Shown in pieces: positions 16,234 through 24,126 of a stretch of 50,393 nt of DNA (its first letter is position 1; each line of letters starts with the position of its first letter). The stretch lies in contig JAPPGI010000001.1 of assembly GCA_028874985.1 (NCBI GenBank), forward strand, positions 1 through 50,393, written 5' to 3'. The stretch comes from Gemmatimonadota bacterium. Lineage in GTDB: Bacteria; Gemmatimonadota; Gemmatimonadetes; Longimicrobiales; Gaopeijiaceae. Both the position numbers and the translations under genes were made by a program. The notes under the pieces were generated by a model, which searched no databases, was not told where the DNA came from, and saw only the letters and a program-made list of their open reading frames with translations.

Positions 16234-16317
16234 GGGGCACAATATACGAACCGCCGGTGCCCGACTACAATTGCGGGGTCATGCCCGCCGCGCGGCGAGC
16301 CGTTAGACTACCGACCC

Positions 16318-17097
16318 ATGAAGCTCCCCGTCGACCTCGACCGCCCCGTCATCTTCTTCGACCTCGAGACCACGGGCCTCAGCCTCGCGCGTGACCGGAT
16401 CGTCGAGCTCGCCGTGCTCCGCGTTTCACCGCAGGGCGACGTCTTCGAGCGGGTGCGCCGCTACAATCCCGGAATCCCCATTCCCGCCGAGGCGGCGGCG
16501 GTCCACGGGATCACCGACGACGCGGTGGCTAACGAACCCTCCTTCCGCAGAACGGCGAAGTCGCTGGCCAAGCTGCTGGAGCCGTGCGACCTGGCGGGCT
16601 TCAACATCCGGCGCTTCGATCTCCCCATCCTGCTCGCCGAGTTTCGCCGCGCGGGCGTCCCCTTCGACGTGAAGGGGCGCCGCCTTATCGACATGAAGAT
16701 GATCTTCCACCGCGAGGAACCCCGCGACCTCTCCGCCGCGGCCCGCTTCTACCTGGCGCGCGACCACCAGGACGCGCACACCGCGCTGGGCGACATCCGC
16801 ACCACCGCCGCCGTCCTGACCGCCCAGCTCGCACGCTACCAGCACCTCCCCCGCGACATGGAGGGGCTCCACGCCTACTGCGACGAGATGGGGCCGTTTC
16901 TCACCGAGTTCGACCGCTGGTTCTCGAGGAAGGGCGGCGGGCTCGTCTTCAACCGCGGGAAGCACAGGGGCACGCCGCTGGACGAGGTGGCCGCGAAGGC
17001 CCCCGACTACCTGGAATGGATGATGGGCGCCGACGACATGCCGGATGAGGTGCTGGAAGCCGTCGGACGGGCGCTCGCGGGGACAGGGAGGTCCTGA
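16318..17097 (+). CDS. DnaQ-like DEDDh 3'-5' exonuclease with ExoX-type C-terminal motif
   Basis: 259 residues. DEDDh active site: Asp and Glu in FFDLETTGL (residues ~15-21), Asp in GFNIRRFDLPIL (~100-111), and His/Asp in DAHTALGDIRTT (~155-165). The C-terminus has the short GGLVFNRGKHRGTPLDEV ... DYLEWMMGADDMPDEV module found after many DnaQ/ExoX exonucleases. Likely trims 3' ends in DNA repair rather than proofreading, as there is no polymerase next to it. Its TGA overlaps a CTG that appears to be the former start of the damaged VPS10-type gene downstream. Confidence 0.9.
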   Translation: MKLPVDLDRPVIFFDLETTGLSLARDRIVELAVLRVSPQGDVFERVRRYNPGIPIPAEAAAVHGITDDAVANEPSFRRTAKSLAKLLEPCDLAGFNIRRFDLPILLAEFRRAGVPFDVKGRRLIDMKMIFHREEPRDLSAAARFYLARDHQDAHTALGDIRTTAAVLTAQLARYQHLPRDMEGLHAYCDEMGPFLTEFDRWFSRKGGGLVFNRGKHRGTPLDEVAAKAPDYLEWMMGADDMPDEVLEAVGRALAGTGRS

Positions 17098-17210
17098 TTC
17101 GTCCGTCCCTGTCTGTTTTCGCGGTCGGCTCGCTCGCCGCCGTGGCCCCCCTGTCAGCCCAGCGGGCCGTCACCGAGGCCGACCTGGCCGCGTTCCGCGT
17201 CCGGCGGGCT
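17094..17210 (+). pseudogene. Displaced signal-peptide exon of the VPS10-type gene
   Basis: In a frame different from the downstream 888-residue frame, this stretch reads as a signal peptide (IRPSLSVFAVGSLAAVAPLS, cut after SAQ) followed by RAVTEADLAAFR, the standard opening of VPS10/sortilin-like exported proteins. The next expected ~30 residues (first propeller strand, the RNxGPxxxGGR region) are missing, and the reading continues in the other frame at SGGLWKSENRG. A deletion that is not a multiple of three best explains this. The start would be CTG at 17094 (CTGA overlap with the exonuclease stop), perhaps a mutated ATG; a GGGAGG ribosome-like site lies just before it. Confidence 0.6.
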
Positions 17211-17259
17211 GTGGAAGAGCGAGAACCGGGGCATCACCTGGACCGACCTGTGGGAGCAC

Positions 17260-19926
17260 ATGCCGGTCGGCACCTTCGGCGACCTGGCCATCGCGCCATC
17301 CGACCCGCGCATCCTCTACGCCGGCACCGGCGAACAGCAGAACCGCCAGAGCACGTCGTGGGGGAACGGCGTGTACCGCTCCGATGACGCGGGCGCCACA
17401 TGGAGGCACCTGGGACTGGAGCGGACCCGCCACACGGGCCGCATCCGCGTCCATCCCGGCAACCCCGACATCGTGTACGTGGCCGCGCTCGGCAACCTCT
17501 GGCGCCCGACCCCGGAGCGGGGAGTGTACCGGTCCCGCGACGGCGGCGGCAGCTGGGACAGGGTCCTCCACATCGACGAGCACACCGGCGCCGTGGACCT
17601 CGCCATCGACCCCTCGAACCCGGACATCCTCTATGCCGCCATGTACCAGCGCCGGCGCCGCACCTGGGGCTTCAACGGCGGCGGACCCGGCAGCGGCATC
17701 CACAAGAGCATCGACGGCGGCGACAGCTGGCGCGAACTCACCCGCGGGCTGCCGGAAGGCGACAAGGGGCGCATCGGCATCGCCGTCTCGGCGTCCAACC
17801 CGGCCGTCCTGAACGCGCTCGTGGAACACGCCGGCGAGTCGGGCGGCTACCGCAGCGAGGACGGGGGCGAGAGCTGGGAGAAGGTGAACGACCGGAACAT
17901 CCGGCCCATGTACTACTCGCACGTCTTCATCGACCCGACGAACGAGGACCGCGTGTACACCCTGGCCACCTCGTCCCACCGGAGCGAGGACGGGGGCCGC
18001 ACCTTCGTGGAGATCGCGGAGCGCCCCACCTACGACGTGGGCGTGCACGCCGACCACCACAGCATGTGGATCGACCCGGGCGATCCCGATCACTTCTACC
18101 TGGCCGGCGACGCCGGGCTGCACGAGACCTACGATCGCGGCGTCACGTTCCGGCGCATCAACAACCTGCCGATCGGGCAGTTCTACGGAATCGGGGTCGA
18201 CAACCGGAGCCCCTACCGAATCTACGGAGGCATGCAGGACAACCACTCCTGGATGGGACCGTCGGCGACACGTTCCTGGGAAGGCATAGTGGGGGACGAA
18301 TGGCGGCAGACCGGCTACGGCGACGGGATGTACCAGCAGGCCGACCCGGACGGGCGCACGATCTACATCAACACCCAGTACGGGGGATGGACCCGCTTCG
18401 ACAACGTGACGGGCGACATGATGAGCCTGCGCCTGAGCGCACCCGAGGGAGAGGAGCCGTACCGCTGGGACTGGGTGTCGCCCAGCCTCGTCTCCCGCCA
18501 CGATCCCGACGTGGTCTACCTGGGCGGAAACCGCCTGTTCATTTCGCGCGACCGCGGCGACGGCTTCTCGCGCACCGAAGACCTCACACGACGGCATGAC
18601 CGCGACACGCTCGAGATCATGGGGGTGAGGGGCGCCGATGTCCGGCTGTCGCGCAACGACGGCACAGCCTCCTACGGCGAGATCGTCACCATCGCCGAGT
18701 CACCCCTCGATCCGGCGGTGCTCTGGGTCGGCACCGACGACGGCAACGTGCAGGTGTCGAAGGACGGGGGCCTCGGCTGGAACGAGGTCTCGGGCGGCGC
18801 CACCGGCGTCCCGGACGGCACCTACGTCAGCCGGGTGCTCGCGTCCGCCGAAGCGCGCGGCACGGCGTACGTCACCTTCGACGCCCACCGCGACGGGGAC
18901 TTCCGTCCGTACGTCTATCGCACGGAGGACTTCGGCGCCCGCTGGACCGCCCTTCACGGCGGCCTCCCGACGGGCTCGATCAACGTGATCGTCGAGCACC
19001 CCGACAACCCCGAAGTGCTCTTCCTCGGCACCGAGCACCACGTCTTCGCGAGCACCGACCGAGGCTCCTCGTGGGCCCGCTTTCCCGGCCTGCCCACCAC
19101 CGCCTACGACGACATGGTCATCCATCCCCGCGAGAAGGACCTCGTGCTGGGAACGCACGGCCGCTCCATCATCATCGTCGACGACGTGGGTCCGCTGGCG
19201 CGGTACGGAGCCGCCGCCGGGGACGCCGTCACGCTCTTCGCGCCCCGCCCCGGCACCCTCATGAACTACTGGAAGGACACCTCGTATCGGGCGCAGGCGG
19301 AATTCACGGGCGAGAACCCGGTCGACGGGACGATCGTCACCTACCGGCTCGGGTCCGGCCCGGGCCCCGCCCGGCTCCGCGTGCTGAACGCCGACGGCGA
19401 AATCGTCCGCGAAATGGCGGTCCCCGCGACGCCGGGCGTGCACCGCGTCAACTGGGACCTGCGCCACGCCCTCCCCGGTGACGACACAACCGCGTGGGCC
19501 GCGCACGATCCGGCGGTCGTCCCCCGCCCCCTGGGCCTCCGCGGCCCCTTCGTTTCCCCCGGCGTCTACACGCTGGAGCTGTCCGCGCGCGACACGACGG
19601 CGGCGACCGCCGTCCGGGTGGCCGGCGATCCGGAGCTGCCGCTCACGGTGGAGGACTACCGCGAACGGGAAGTCTTCCTGCTCGAGATCCTCGAATTGCA
19701 CGGCCGGCTCGAAGGCGCCGATCCGGATGCCGCCGAGCATCGCCGGCAACTCATGCGGCTATACAGGGCGATCAACGGCGGGGGCGTGCGGCAGGGCACC
19801 CTGTATCCCCCGACCAGCACCCAGCGCGAACAGCTGGAACGGATCAGGGAGAACGCGGGCGCGAACGATGGCTTTCGATACACCAACAAGAGCCACGTTC
19901 ACCTGGGATTCAACGTCGAGAAATGA
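17260..19926 (+). CDS. VPS10/sortilin-like exported beta-propeller protein, N-terminus lost by frameshift
   Basis: 888 residues from the first available ATG; coding clearly extends back to about 17194 (ASGGLWKSENRGITWTDLWEH) without a start codon. Many BNR/sortilin-type repeats: GVYRSDDAGATW, GVYRSRDGGGSW, GIHKSIDGGDSW, GYRSEDGGESW, VQVSKDGGLGWNEV, VFASTDRGSSWARF, typical of multi-blade propellers. The C-terminal part (~residues 660-790) has a Ig-like MNYWKDTSYRA ... VHRVNWDLRHALPG region and an FLLEILELHGRLEG helical end. The family is usually ~1,000-1,100 residues with a signal peptide and is abundant in Gemmatimonadota and Bacteroidota; the substrate is unknown. Without the signal peptide this copy is probably non-functional or a sequencing error. 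Confidence 0.8.
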   Translation: MPVGTFGDLAIAPSDPRILYAGTGEQQNRQSTSWGNGVYRSDDAGATWRHLGLERTRHTGRIRVHPGNPDIVYVAALGNLWRPTPERGVYRSRDGGGSWDRVLHIDEHTGAVDLAIDPSNPDILYAAMYQRRRRTWGFNGGGPGSGIHKSIDGGDSWRELTRGLPEGDKGRIGIAVSASNPAVLNALVEHAGESGGYRSEDGGESWEKVNDRNIRPMYYSHVFIDPTNEDRVYTLATSSHRSEDGGRTFVEIAERPTYDVGVHADHHSMWIDPGDPDHFYLAGDAGLHETYDRGVTFRRINNLPIGQFYGIGVDNRSPYRIYGGMQDNHSWMGPSATRSWEGIVGDEWRQTGYGDGMYQQADPDGRTIYINTQYGGWTRFDNVTGDMMSLRLSAPEGEEPYRWDWVSPSLVSRHDPDVVYLGGNRLFISRDRGDGFSRTEDLTRRHDRDTLEIMGVRGADVRLSRNDGTASYGEIVTIAESPLDPAVLWVGTDDGNVQVSKDGGLGWNEVSGGATGVPDGTYVSRVLASAEARGTAYVTFDAHRDGDFRPYVYRTEDFGARWTALHGGLPTGSINVIVEHPDNPEVLFLGTEHHVFASTDRGSSWARFPGLPTTAYDDMVIHPREKDLVLGTHGRSIIIVDDVGPLARYGAAAGDAVTLFAPRPGTLMNYWKDTSYRAQAEFTGENPVDGTIVTYRLGSGPGPARLRVLNADGEIVREMAVPATPGVHRVNWDLRHALPGDDTTAWAAHDPAVVPRPLGLRGPFVSPGVYTLELSARDTTAATAVRVAGDPELPLTVEDYREREVFLLEILELHGRLEGADPDAAEHRRQLMRLYRAINGGGVRQGTLYPPTSTQREQLERIRENAGANDGFRYTNKSHVHLGFNVEK

Positions 19927-19937
19927 GGAGGCATGAA

Positions 19938-20657
19938 ATGAAGAGGATCGCATTGGCCGCGCTGGCCGCGGGGTGCCTCGCAACGGACGCGGCCGCACAG
20001 GATGCGGTGGCGGAGGCCCGGGACTCGATCGTCAGCGACCTGCTGAGCGGCGACCGGGGCAGGGTGAACGCCTCGCTCGGACACCTGCCCATGTTCGCCT
20101 ACGACACCCCGTTTCCGGACGGCTACGTCACGGTCGAGCTTGTCGAGGCGCTGGTCGCCGCGCTCGAACACGAGTTGTGGCTTCACAAGGAGAGCACCCT
20201 TGATCCGTATCTTGAGTTGATCCTTGGGCTGTTGGAGGCCGTCGCCGCGACGCGGCATCCGCTGACGATCGACGTCCTGACGCGGATGGCGTGGGTGGGC
20301 CGCACGGACGCGCTCCTGCACTTCGGTCCCGGAGTGCTTCCCGGCGCCGCTGCGCTGGCCGTGAGCCCGGAGGCGACCCCGGACGAGGCCGAAGGGGCGA
20401 TGCGGGTGCTATGGTTTGCCCTCAAGCGATGGGGGCCGGGGCAGCTGGGCGCGGAGGCCCACGATGCCATCAAGGGCGCCGCTATCCTGCACCTCGAGGG
20501 GCCGCCGGACCACTTCGCCAGCACGGCCGAATTTCTCGGCAGTCGGTTCGACAAGGCTGTCGAGATCGCCAGACTGCTGGGCGATCCGGAGTTGACGGCC
20601 GTTGCGCGGAAGGCACGGCATCCCACGACCGGGGAGCCGGGGATTCCGCCCCCCTAA
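19938..20657 (+). CDS. Exported hypothetical protein
   Basis: 239 residues, ATG 19938 with GAGGAG 8 bases upstream and only 11 bases after the VPS10-type gene, so likely the same operon. Signal peptide MKRIALAALAAGCLATDAAAQ. The mature part is helical and Leu/Glu-rich (VTVELVEALVAALEHELWLH; LILGLLEAVAATRHP; FASTAEFLGSRFDKAVEIARLLGD), suggesting a helical-repeat (HEAT-like) fold. No family is recognised. It probably acts in the periplasm together with, or regulated like, the preceding protein. Confidence 0.65.
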   Translation: MKRIALAALAAGCLATDAAAQDAVAEARDSIVSDLLSGDRGRVNASLGHLPMFAYDTPFPDGYVTVELVEALVAALEHELWLHKESTLDPYLELILGLLEAVAATRHPLTIDVLTRMAWVGRTDALLHFGPGVLPGAAALAVSPEATPDEAEGAMRVLWFALKRWGPGQLGAEAHDAIKGAAILHLEGPPDHFASTAEFLGSRFDKAVEIARLLGDPELTAVARKARHPTTGEPGIPPP

Positions 20658-20687
20658 GCCCCGGCACGCTCTCGGAGGCCGGGGGAG

Positions 20688-20924
20688 GTGGCGTGGACGT
20701 ATCCGCACGTCCAGCACCACGGCGGGTGGACGCTGTACGAACTCGCGGACTGGGTTCCGAAGGGCTGGCGGAGGCCCCGGCGGCCGCTGACGGCCGAGGG
20801 CCGCAACTGCGCGCTCTTTTCGGCGCTTTGCCGGTTCGCGGGCTCGAGGGCGGGGAGGACGGCGGATCTGGCCCTCGAGGCGGCCCGCGCTCAACCGGGC
20901 GTTCCTGGTCCCGCAACCCGGTGA
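20688..20924 (+). pseudogene. Remnant of a plasmid/phage replication initiator (primase C-terminal type)
   Basis: 78-codon frame whose central part, YELADWVPKGWRRPRR followed by EGRNCALFSALCRFA, resembles the conserved GRNxxLFxALRRWA block of replication-initiator proteins with a primase C-terminal (PriCT-like) domain. A whole protein would be several hundred residues, and neither the catalytic part nor a proper start is here. It fills most of the 285-base gap between convergent genes. Likely a fossil of an integrated plasmid or phage. Identification rests on one motif. Confidence 0.4.
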
Positions 20925-20942
20925 GGAGGTCCGCGCCGGGTG

Positions 20943-22391
20943 CTACCGGAACCCGTTGAAGCCCCCCCCGAAACGGTTGTTGACCACGTTGTTGTAGATC
21001 GAACCGAACTGGAAGGAAAACCCGACCTCCACGCCGTAGTTGAAGTCCTGGGCTCGCTGCTGCAGGTCGAGCAGCGCCTCGGCGTCGGTAGCGCCCTCCG
21101 CGGACAGGTAGATCTGGTCGTTCACCCAGGAGACGTTCGCCTCGCAGCCGATGCTCACGCCCCGGGCGATCCGGAACTCGAGGTCCCCCTCCATCGAGAC
21201 GTTGTACAGGTCGGTGTCGTGAAGGAAGTGCGAGCCCTCCAGGCGAATGGAGGCGTCGCCCCACCGCTGGCGCTGGGAGAACTCGATTTCGAGCGCGTGC
21301 TCCCATCGCGTCTCGCTCGACTGCTCGAAGACGGTCTTCTCGATGTACTCCCGGTGGGCGGGCCCGATCTGGTAGAAGATCGTGAAGGCGCGGCGGGTCG
21401 CCTCTTCGTAGGGGAAGAAGCTGTATTCGATCGCCGGCGTGACCTCGACCCGGAAGCTCTGGTTGAAGCGGACGATCTTGCGGGCGTCCCCCCGCACGCC
21501 GAGCGACCAGTGTCCGGCGAGGGAATACGCGATCAGCGAGTTGAATCCCCAATCCGTCCTTCGGTCCCTGAAGGTGGAGTCCTCGGCCAGATCGATTTCC
21601 CGGCGGTTGAAGTTCACGTTCGCGCGGAAGTTCATCTTCCATGTGGGGGTCACCCGCGAAGCGTTCGCGCTTCCGTCGATGCGCATCGTGCGCCTCGTTT
21701 GCTCTCCCTCGAGCTCCGTACGCCCCCCGAGGCGGAACGCCCAGAAGTCCCATGGGTCGTCCACCCGGTCTCCGGCCACGAGGCGCTCGCCCGGATCGGG
21801 CTGCTCGCCGTCCTCCAGCATTTCGGCGACCTCGCGGAAGATCGCCACGTCGTCGAAGAAGCCGTTCACGGTGCCGAAGTGGAGCAGGCCCAGGCCCATG
21901 ATGCGCACCAGTCCGTCGAGCGTTTCGCGACCCGTGGCGGTGGGCGGGGACTGGTGGGCGAGCCGGCGCTCGTACTCGAAACCGCGCCTGCCCATGAAGT
22001 CCAGCTGGAACTCCCGCCCGCCGGCGCCGGTGGCCTGGCTCGTCATGATGACGTGTACGTCGGAACTCTCGGGCACCCGCACCCAGTTCACCCAGGCGAG
22101 TTCGGTACGGAGGTAGTCCCGGTTGCAACCGCGGGTGGCGCAGTCGAGGAAGACGCTGAGGCGGAGGCCGAGCACCTCTCCGCGCTGCTGGCCGGCAAGG
22201 GGGGCGGCAAAGCATGCCAGGGCCGCCAGGAACCCGCAGGCGAAGGCCGCGGCGCGGCTGGGCGGCCCGCCATGATTCTTGTCTATCTTGAAGGTCCTCG
22301 GGTGGTCGGAACGGGTGCGGGTGCCCGGCGGCCGGATAATGCGGTTCGCGCGACCGAACGCGGCACTCCCATCATTGACACGCCCACACAT
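20943..22391 (-). CDS. Probable outer-membrane protein, start uncertain
   Basis: Long leftward frame (482 residues from ATG 22391). A hydrophobic export signal (RAAAFACGFLAALACFAAPLAGQQ) begins about 45 residues in, so the annotated N-terminus is probably too long; a better-placed ATG at 22273 is in another frame (MAGRPAAPR), which hints at a frameshift or a non-standard start. The mature protein opens LSVFLDCATRGCNRDYLRTE and shows VHVIMTSQATGAGGREFQL, then many alternating beta strands (WGFNSLIAYSLAGHWSLGVR, VEVTPAIEYSFFPYEEATR) ending in an aromatic residue region, typical of an outer-membrane barrel. The cargo or role is unknown. Confidence 0.65.
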   Translation of the reverse strand: MCGRVNDGSAAFGRANRIIRPPGTRTRSDHPRTFKIDKNHGGPPSRAAAFACGFLAALACFAAPLAGQQRGEVLGLRLSVFLDCATRGCNRDYLRTELAWVNWVRVPESSDVHVIMTSQATGAGGREFQLDFMGRRGFEYERRLAHQSPPTATGRETLDGLVRIMGLGLLHFGTVNGFFDDVAIFREVAEMLEDGEQPDPGERLVAGDRVDDPWDFWAFRLGGRTELEGEQTRRTMRIDGSANASRVTPTWKMNFRANVNFNRREIDLAEDSTFRDRRTDWGFNSLIAYSLAGHWSLGVRGDARKIVRFNQSFRVEVTPAIEYSFFPYEEATRRAFTIFYQIGPAHREYIEKTVFEQSSETRWEHALEIEFSQRQRWGDASIRLEGSHFLHDTDLYNVSMEGDLEFRIARGVSIGCEANVSWVNDQIYLSAEGATDAEALLDLQQRAQDFNYGVEVGFSFQFGSIYNNVVNNRFGGGFNGFR

Positions 22392-22422
22392 CGCATCGTT
22401 GAAGACACCTGGAGTTCGCACC

Positions 22423-22815
22423 ATGCTCTTCGCCGCCCACTCCGGCCTCCGCTTCCTGGTGCTGCTGGCCGGCTTTTTCGTGGTTCTGTACGCGCTCGTC
22501 GGGTTGCTGGGCAAGCGCGAGTATTCGCCCGTGATGGCCCGGCTCGCGGCCGCCTTCACGGGACTGCTTCACCTGCAGGTGCTCACCGGAATCGCGGTGC
22601 TCTTCACCCGCACCTTCTACACCGCCATCGTCGGGCATCTCTTCCTGACTCTGGCCGCGGCAGCCGTGGCCCAGTTCACCGGCAGCGTCATGAAGCGCCG
22701 ACCCCGGGAGCAGAAGAGCTACGGACCCCACCTGGTCGGGACGGCGCTGGCGCTGGGGCTGGTGGCGGCCGGAGTCATGGCGATCGGACGCGGGGTGCTG
22801 CAGAGCACCATGTAG
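22423..22815 (+). CDS. Small four-helix membrane protein
   Basis: 130 residues, ATG 22423 with GGAG about 9 bases upstream. Four hydrophobic helices: residues ~8-30 (LRFLVLLAGFFVVLYALVGLLG), ~40-60, ~66-85 and ~105-125. A His near the start (AAHSGLRF), one in helix 2 (LLHLQVLTGIAV) and one in helix 3 (GHLFLTLAAAAV) could bind haem or metal, but this is speculation. No family name can be given. Divergent from the outer-membrane protein gene; followed 82 bases later by the patatin gene. Confidence 0.65.
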   Translation: MLFAAHSGLRFLVLLAGFFVVLYALVGLLGKREYSPVMARLAAAFTGLLHLQVLTGIAVLFTRTFYTAIVGHLFLTLAAAAVAQFTGSVMKRRPREQKSYGPHLVGTALALGLVAAGVMAIGRGVLQSTM

Positions 22816-22897
22816 CACTGGGCATGGGCGCCCGCGAGCCCGTCACAACGCAGCCCCGGCGGAAATCTCGGCCCCAAACTGTTAAACTGAACGCGTC

Positions 22898-24100
22898 ATG
22901 TCAGATCGCGCCCAGAACGGCAAACCCGGACCCCTCGCCTTCGTAATGGGAGGCGGCGGCGCCCGCTCGGCATACCAGGCCGGTGTTCTCCGCTACCTGT
23001 CGCGCCGCTTCCCGGAGCTGCAGATCCCGATCATCACCGGGGTGAGCGCCGGAGCCATCAACGCGGCCCATCTGGCCGCCCATCACGGGACGTTCAGGCA
23101 GGCCGCGGACGAGCTGACCCGCCTGTGGAGCGAGCTGACGGTGGACAGGGTCTTCCGGACGGACGTCGCGTCGCTGCGGACCCACGTGTTCGGCTGGGGC
23201 CGGCAGCTCCTCTCCGGGGGCACCGGCCGCCAGCGGAAGGTGAGGGGCCTGCTGGACACCCAGCCCCTGCGCGAATACCTGACCGAGACGCTGCACACGG
23301 TGGACGGCGAGCTCACCGGCATCCGCTACAACCTGGCCACGGGCAGGCTGAGGGCGGCCGCCCTCAGCACGACCAACTACTCGACCGGACAATCCATCCT
23401 CTGGATCCAGGGCCTCGATGTCGTGGAATGGCAACGCCCGAACCGGCGCTCCCGGATCACGAAACTGTCGGTGGACCACGTCATGGCGTCGGCCGCCCTG
23501 CCCATCGTCTTCCCCGCCGTGCAGATCGGCGGGCACTGGTACGGCGACGGCGGCATCCGCCTGACGGCACCCCTGTCGCCCGCCCTCCACCTGGGCGCGA
23601 ACCGCATACTGGCCATCAGCACCCGCCGGGACCGTTCGAGTTCCGAGGCCGACATCCCCTCGATCACCGGCTACCCGCCGCCGGTCCAGGTCGCCGGCGT
23701 GCTGATGAACGCCATCTTCCTGGATCTTCTGGACGAGGACGCGCAGCGTCTTTCCCGCGTCAACCAGCTCCTCGCGGGCCTCGAACCCGAACAGCGCATG
23801 GGAATGCGGCAGGTGCGGCTCCTGACTCTGCGGCCATCCGTCGATCTGGGGAAGCTGGCGAACAGGTACGAGCCGCAACTGCCGCGGGCCATACGTTTCA
23901 TGACCCGGGGACTCGGTACCACGCACACGAAGGCCCCGGACTTTCTCAGCCTCATCATGTTCCAGCCGGACTACCTGGGCGAGCTGATCCGCGTCGGCGA
24001 GGCCGACGCCGCAGCGCGCGAGAACGACCTGGCGGAACTGTTGGAGACGGACGGGTGCTCCCTGGACGGGACGACTCTTCCGGCAGCCGCCGGTCAGTAG
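22898..24100 (+). CDS. Patatin-like phospholipase
   Basis: 400 residues. Catalytic dyad motifs: oxyanion loop GGGGARSAYQAGVL (residues ~19-32), nucleophile elbow GVSAG (~50) and the Asp in YGDGGIR (~215). No signal peptide, so cytoplasmic or membrane-associated lipid acyl hydrolase. The C-terminal half (FLDLLDEDAQRLSRVNQLLAGL; APDFLSLIMFQPDYLGELIRVGEADA) matches the usual patatin-like group that follows the Asp-Gly box. It lies 26 bases before an acyl-CoA dehydrogenase gene, which suggests that fatty acids it frees feed beta-oxidation. Confidence 0.9.
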   Translation: MSDRAQNGKPGPLAFVMGGGGARSAYQAGVLRYLSRRFPELQIPIITGVSAGAINAAHLAAHHGTFRQAADELTRLWSELTVDRVFRTDVASLRTHVFGWGRQLLSGGTGRQRKVRGLLDTQPLREYLTETLHTVDGELTGIRYNLATGRLRAAALSTTNYSTGQSILWIQGLDVVEWQRPNRRSRITKLSVDHVMASAALPIVFPAVQIGGHWYGDGGIRLTAPLSPALHLGANRILAISTRRDRSSSEADIPSITGYPPPVQVAGVLMNAIFLDLLDEDAQRLSRVNQLLAGLEPEQRMGMRQVRLLTLRPSVDLGKLANRYEPQLPRAIRFMTRGLGTTHTKAPDFLSLIMFQPDYLGELIRVGEADAAARENDLAELLETDGCSLDGTTLPAAAGQ

Positions 24101-24126
24101 CCAAAGCAGAAGGACGAGGGTATCGA

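Noticed and set aside
15097-16317. Long upstream extension of the exonuclease frame
   Set aside because: This part is antisense to the M28 and quinone oxidoreductase genes; the real exonuclease starts at 16318 just before DLETTGL.
16426-16965. Minus-strand frame of 179 codons opposite the exonuclease
   Set aside because: Mirror of a well-supported gene; no motif or ribosome site.
17170-18597. 475-codon minus-strand frame opposite the VPS10-type gene
   Set aside because: Val/Ala/Gly/Arg-rich shadow of repeated BNR units; no signal or domain.
23125-24126. N-terminal extension of the acyl-CoA dehydrogenase frame
   Set aside because: It overlaps the patatin gene in another frame and has no motifs; the real start is ATG 24127.
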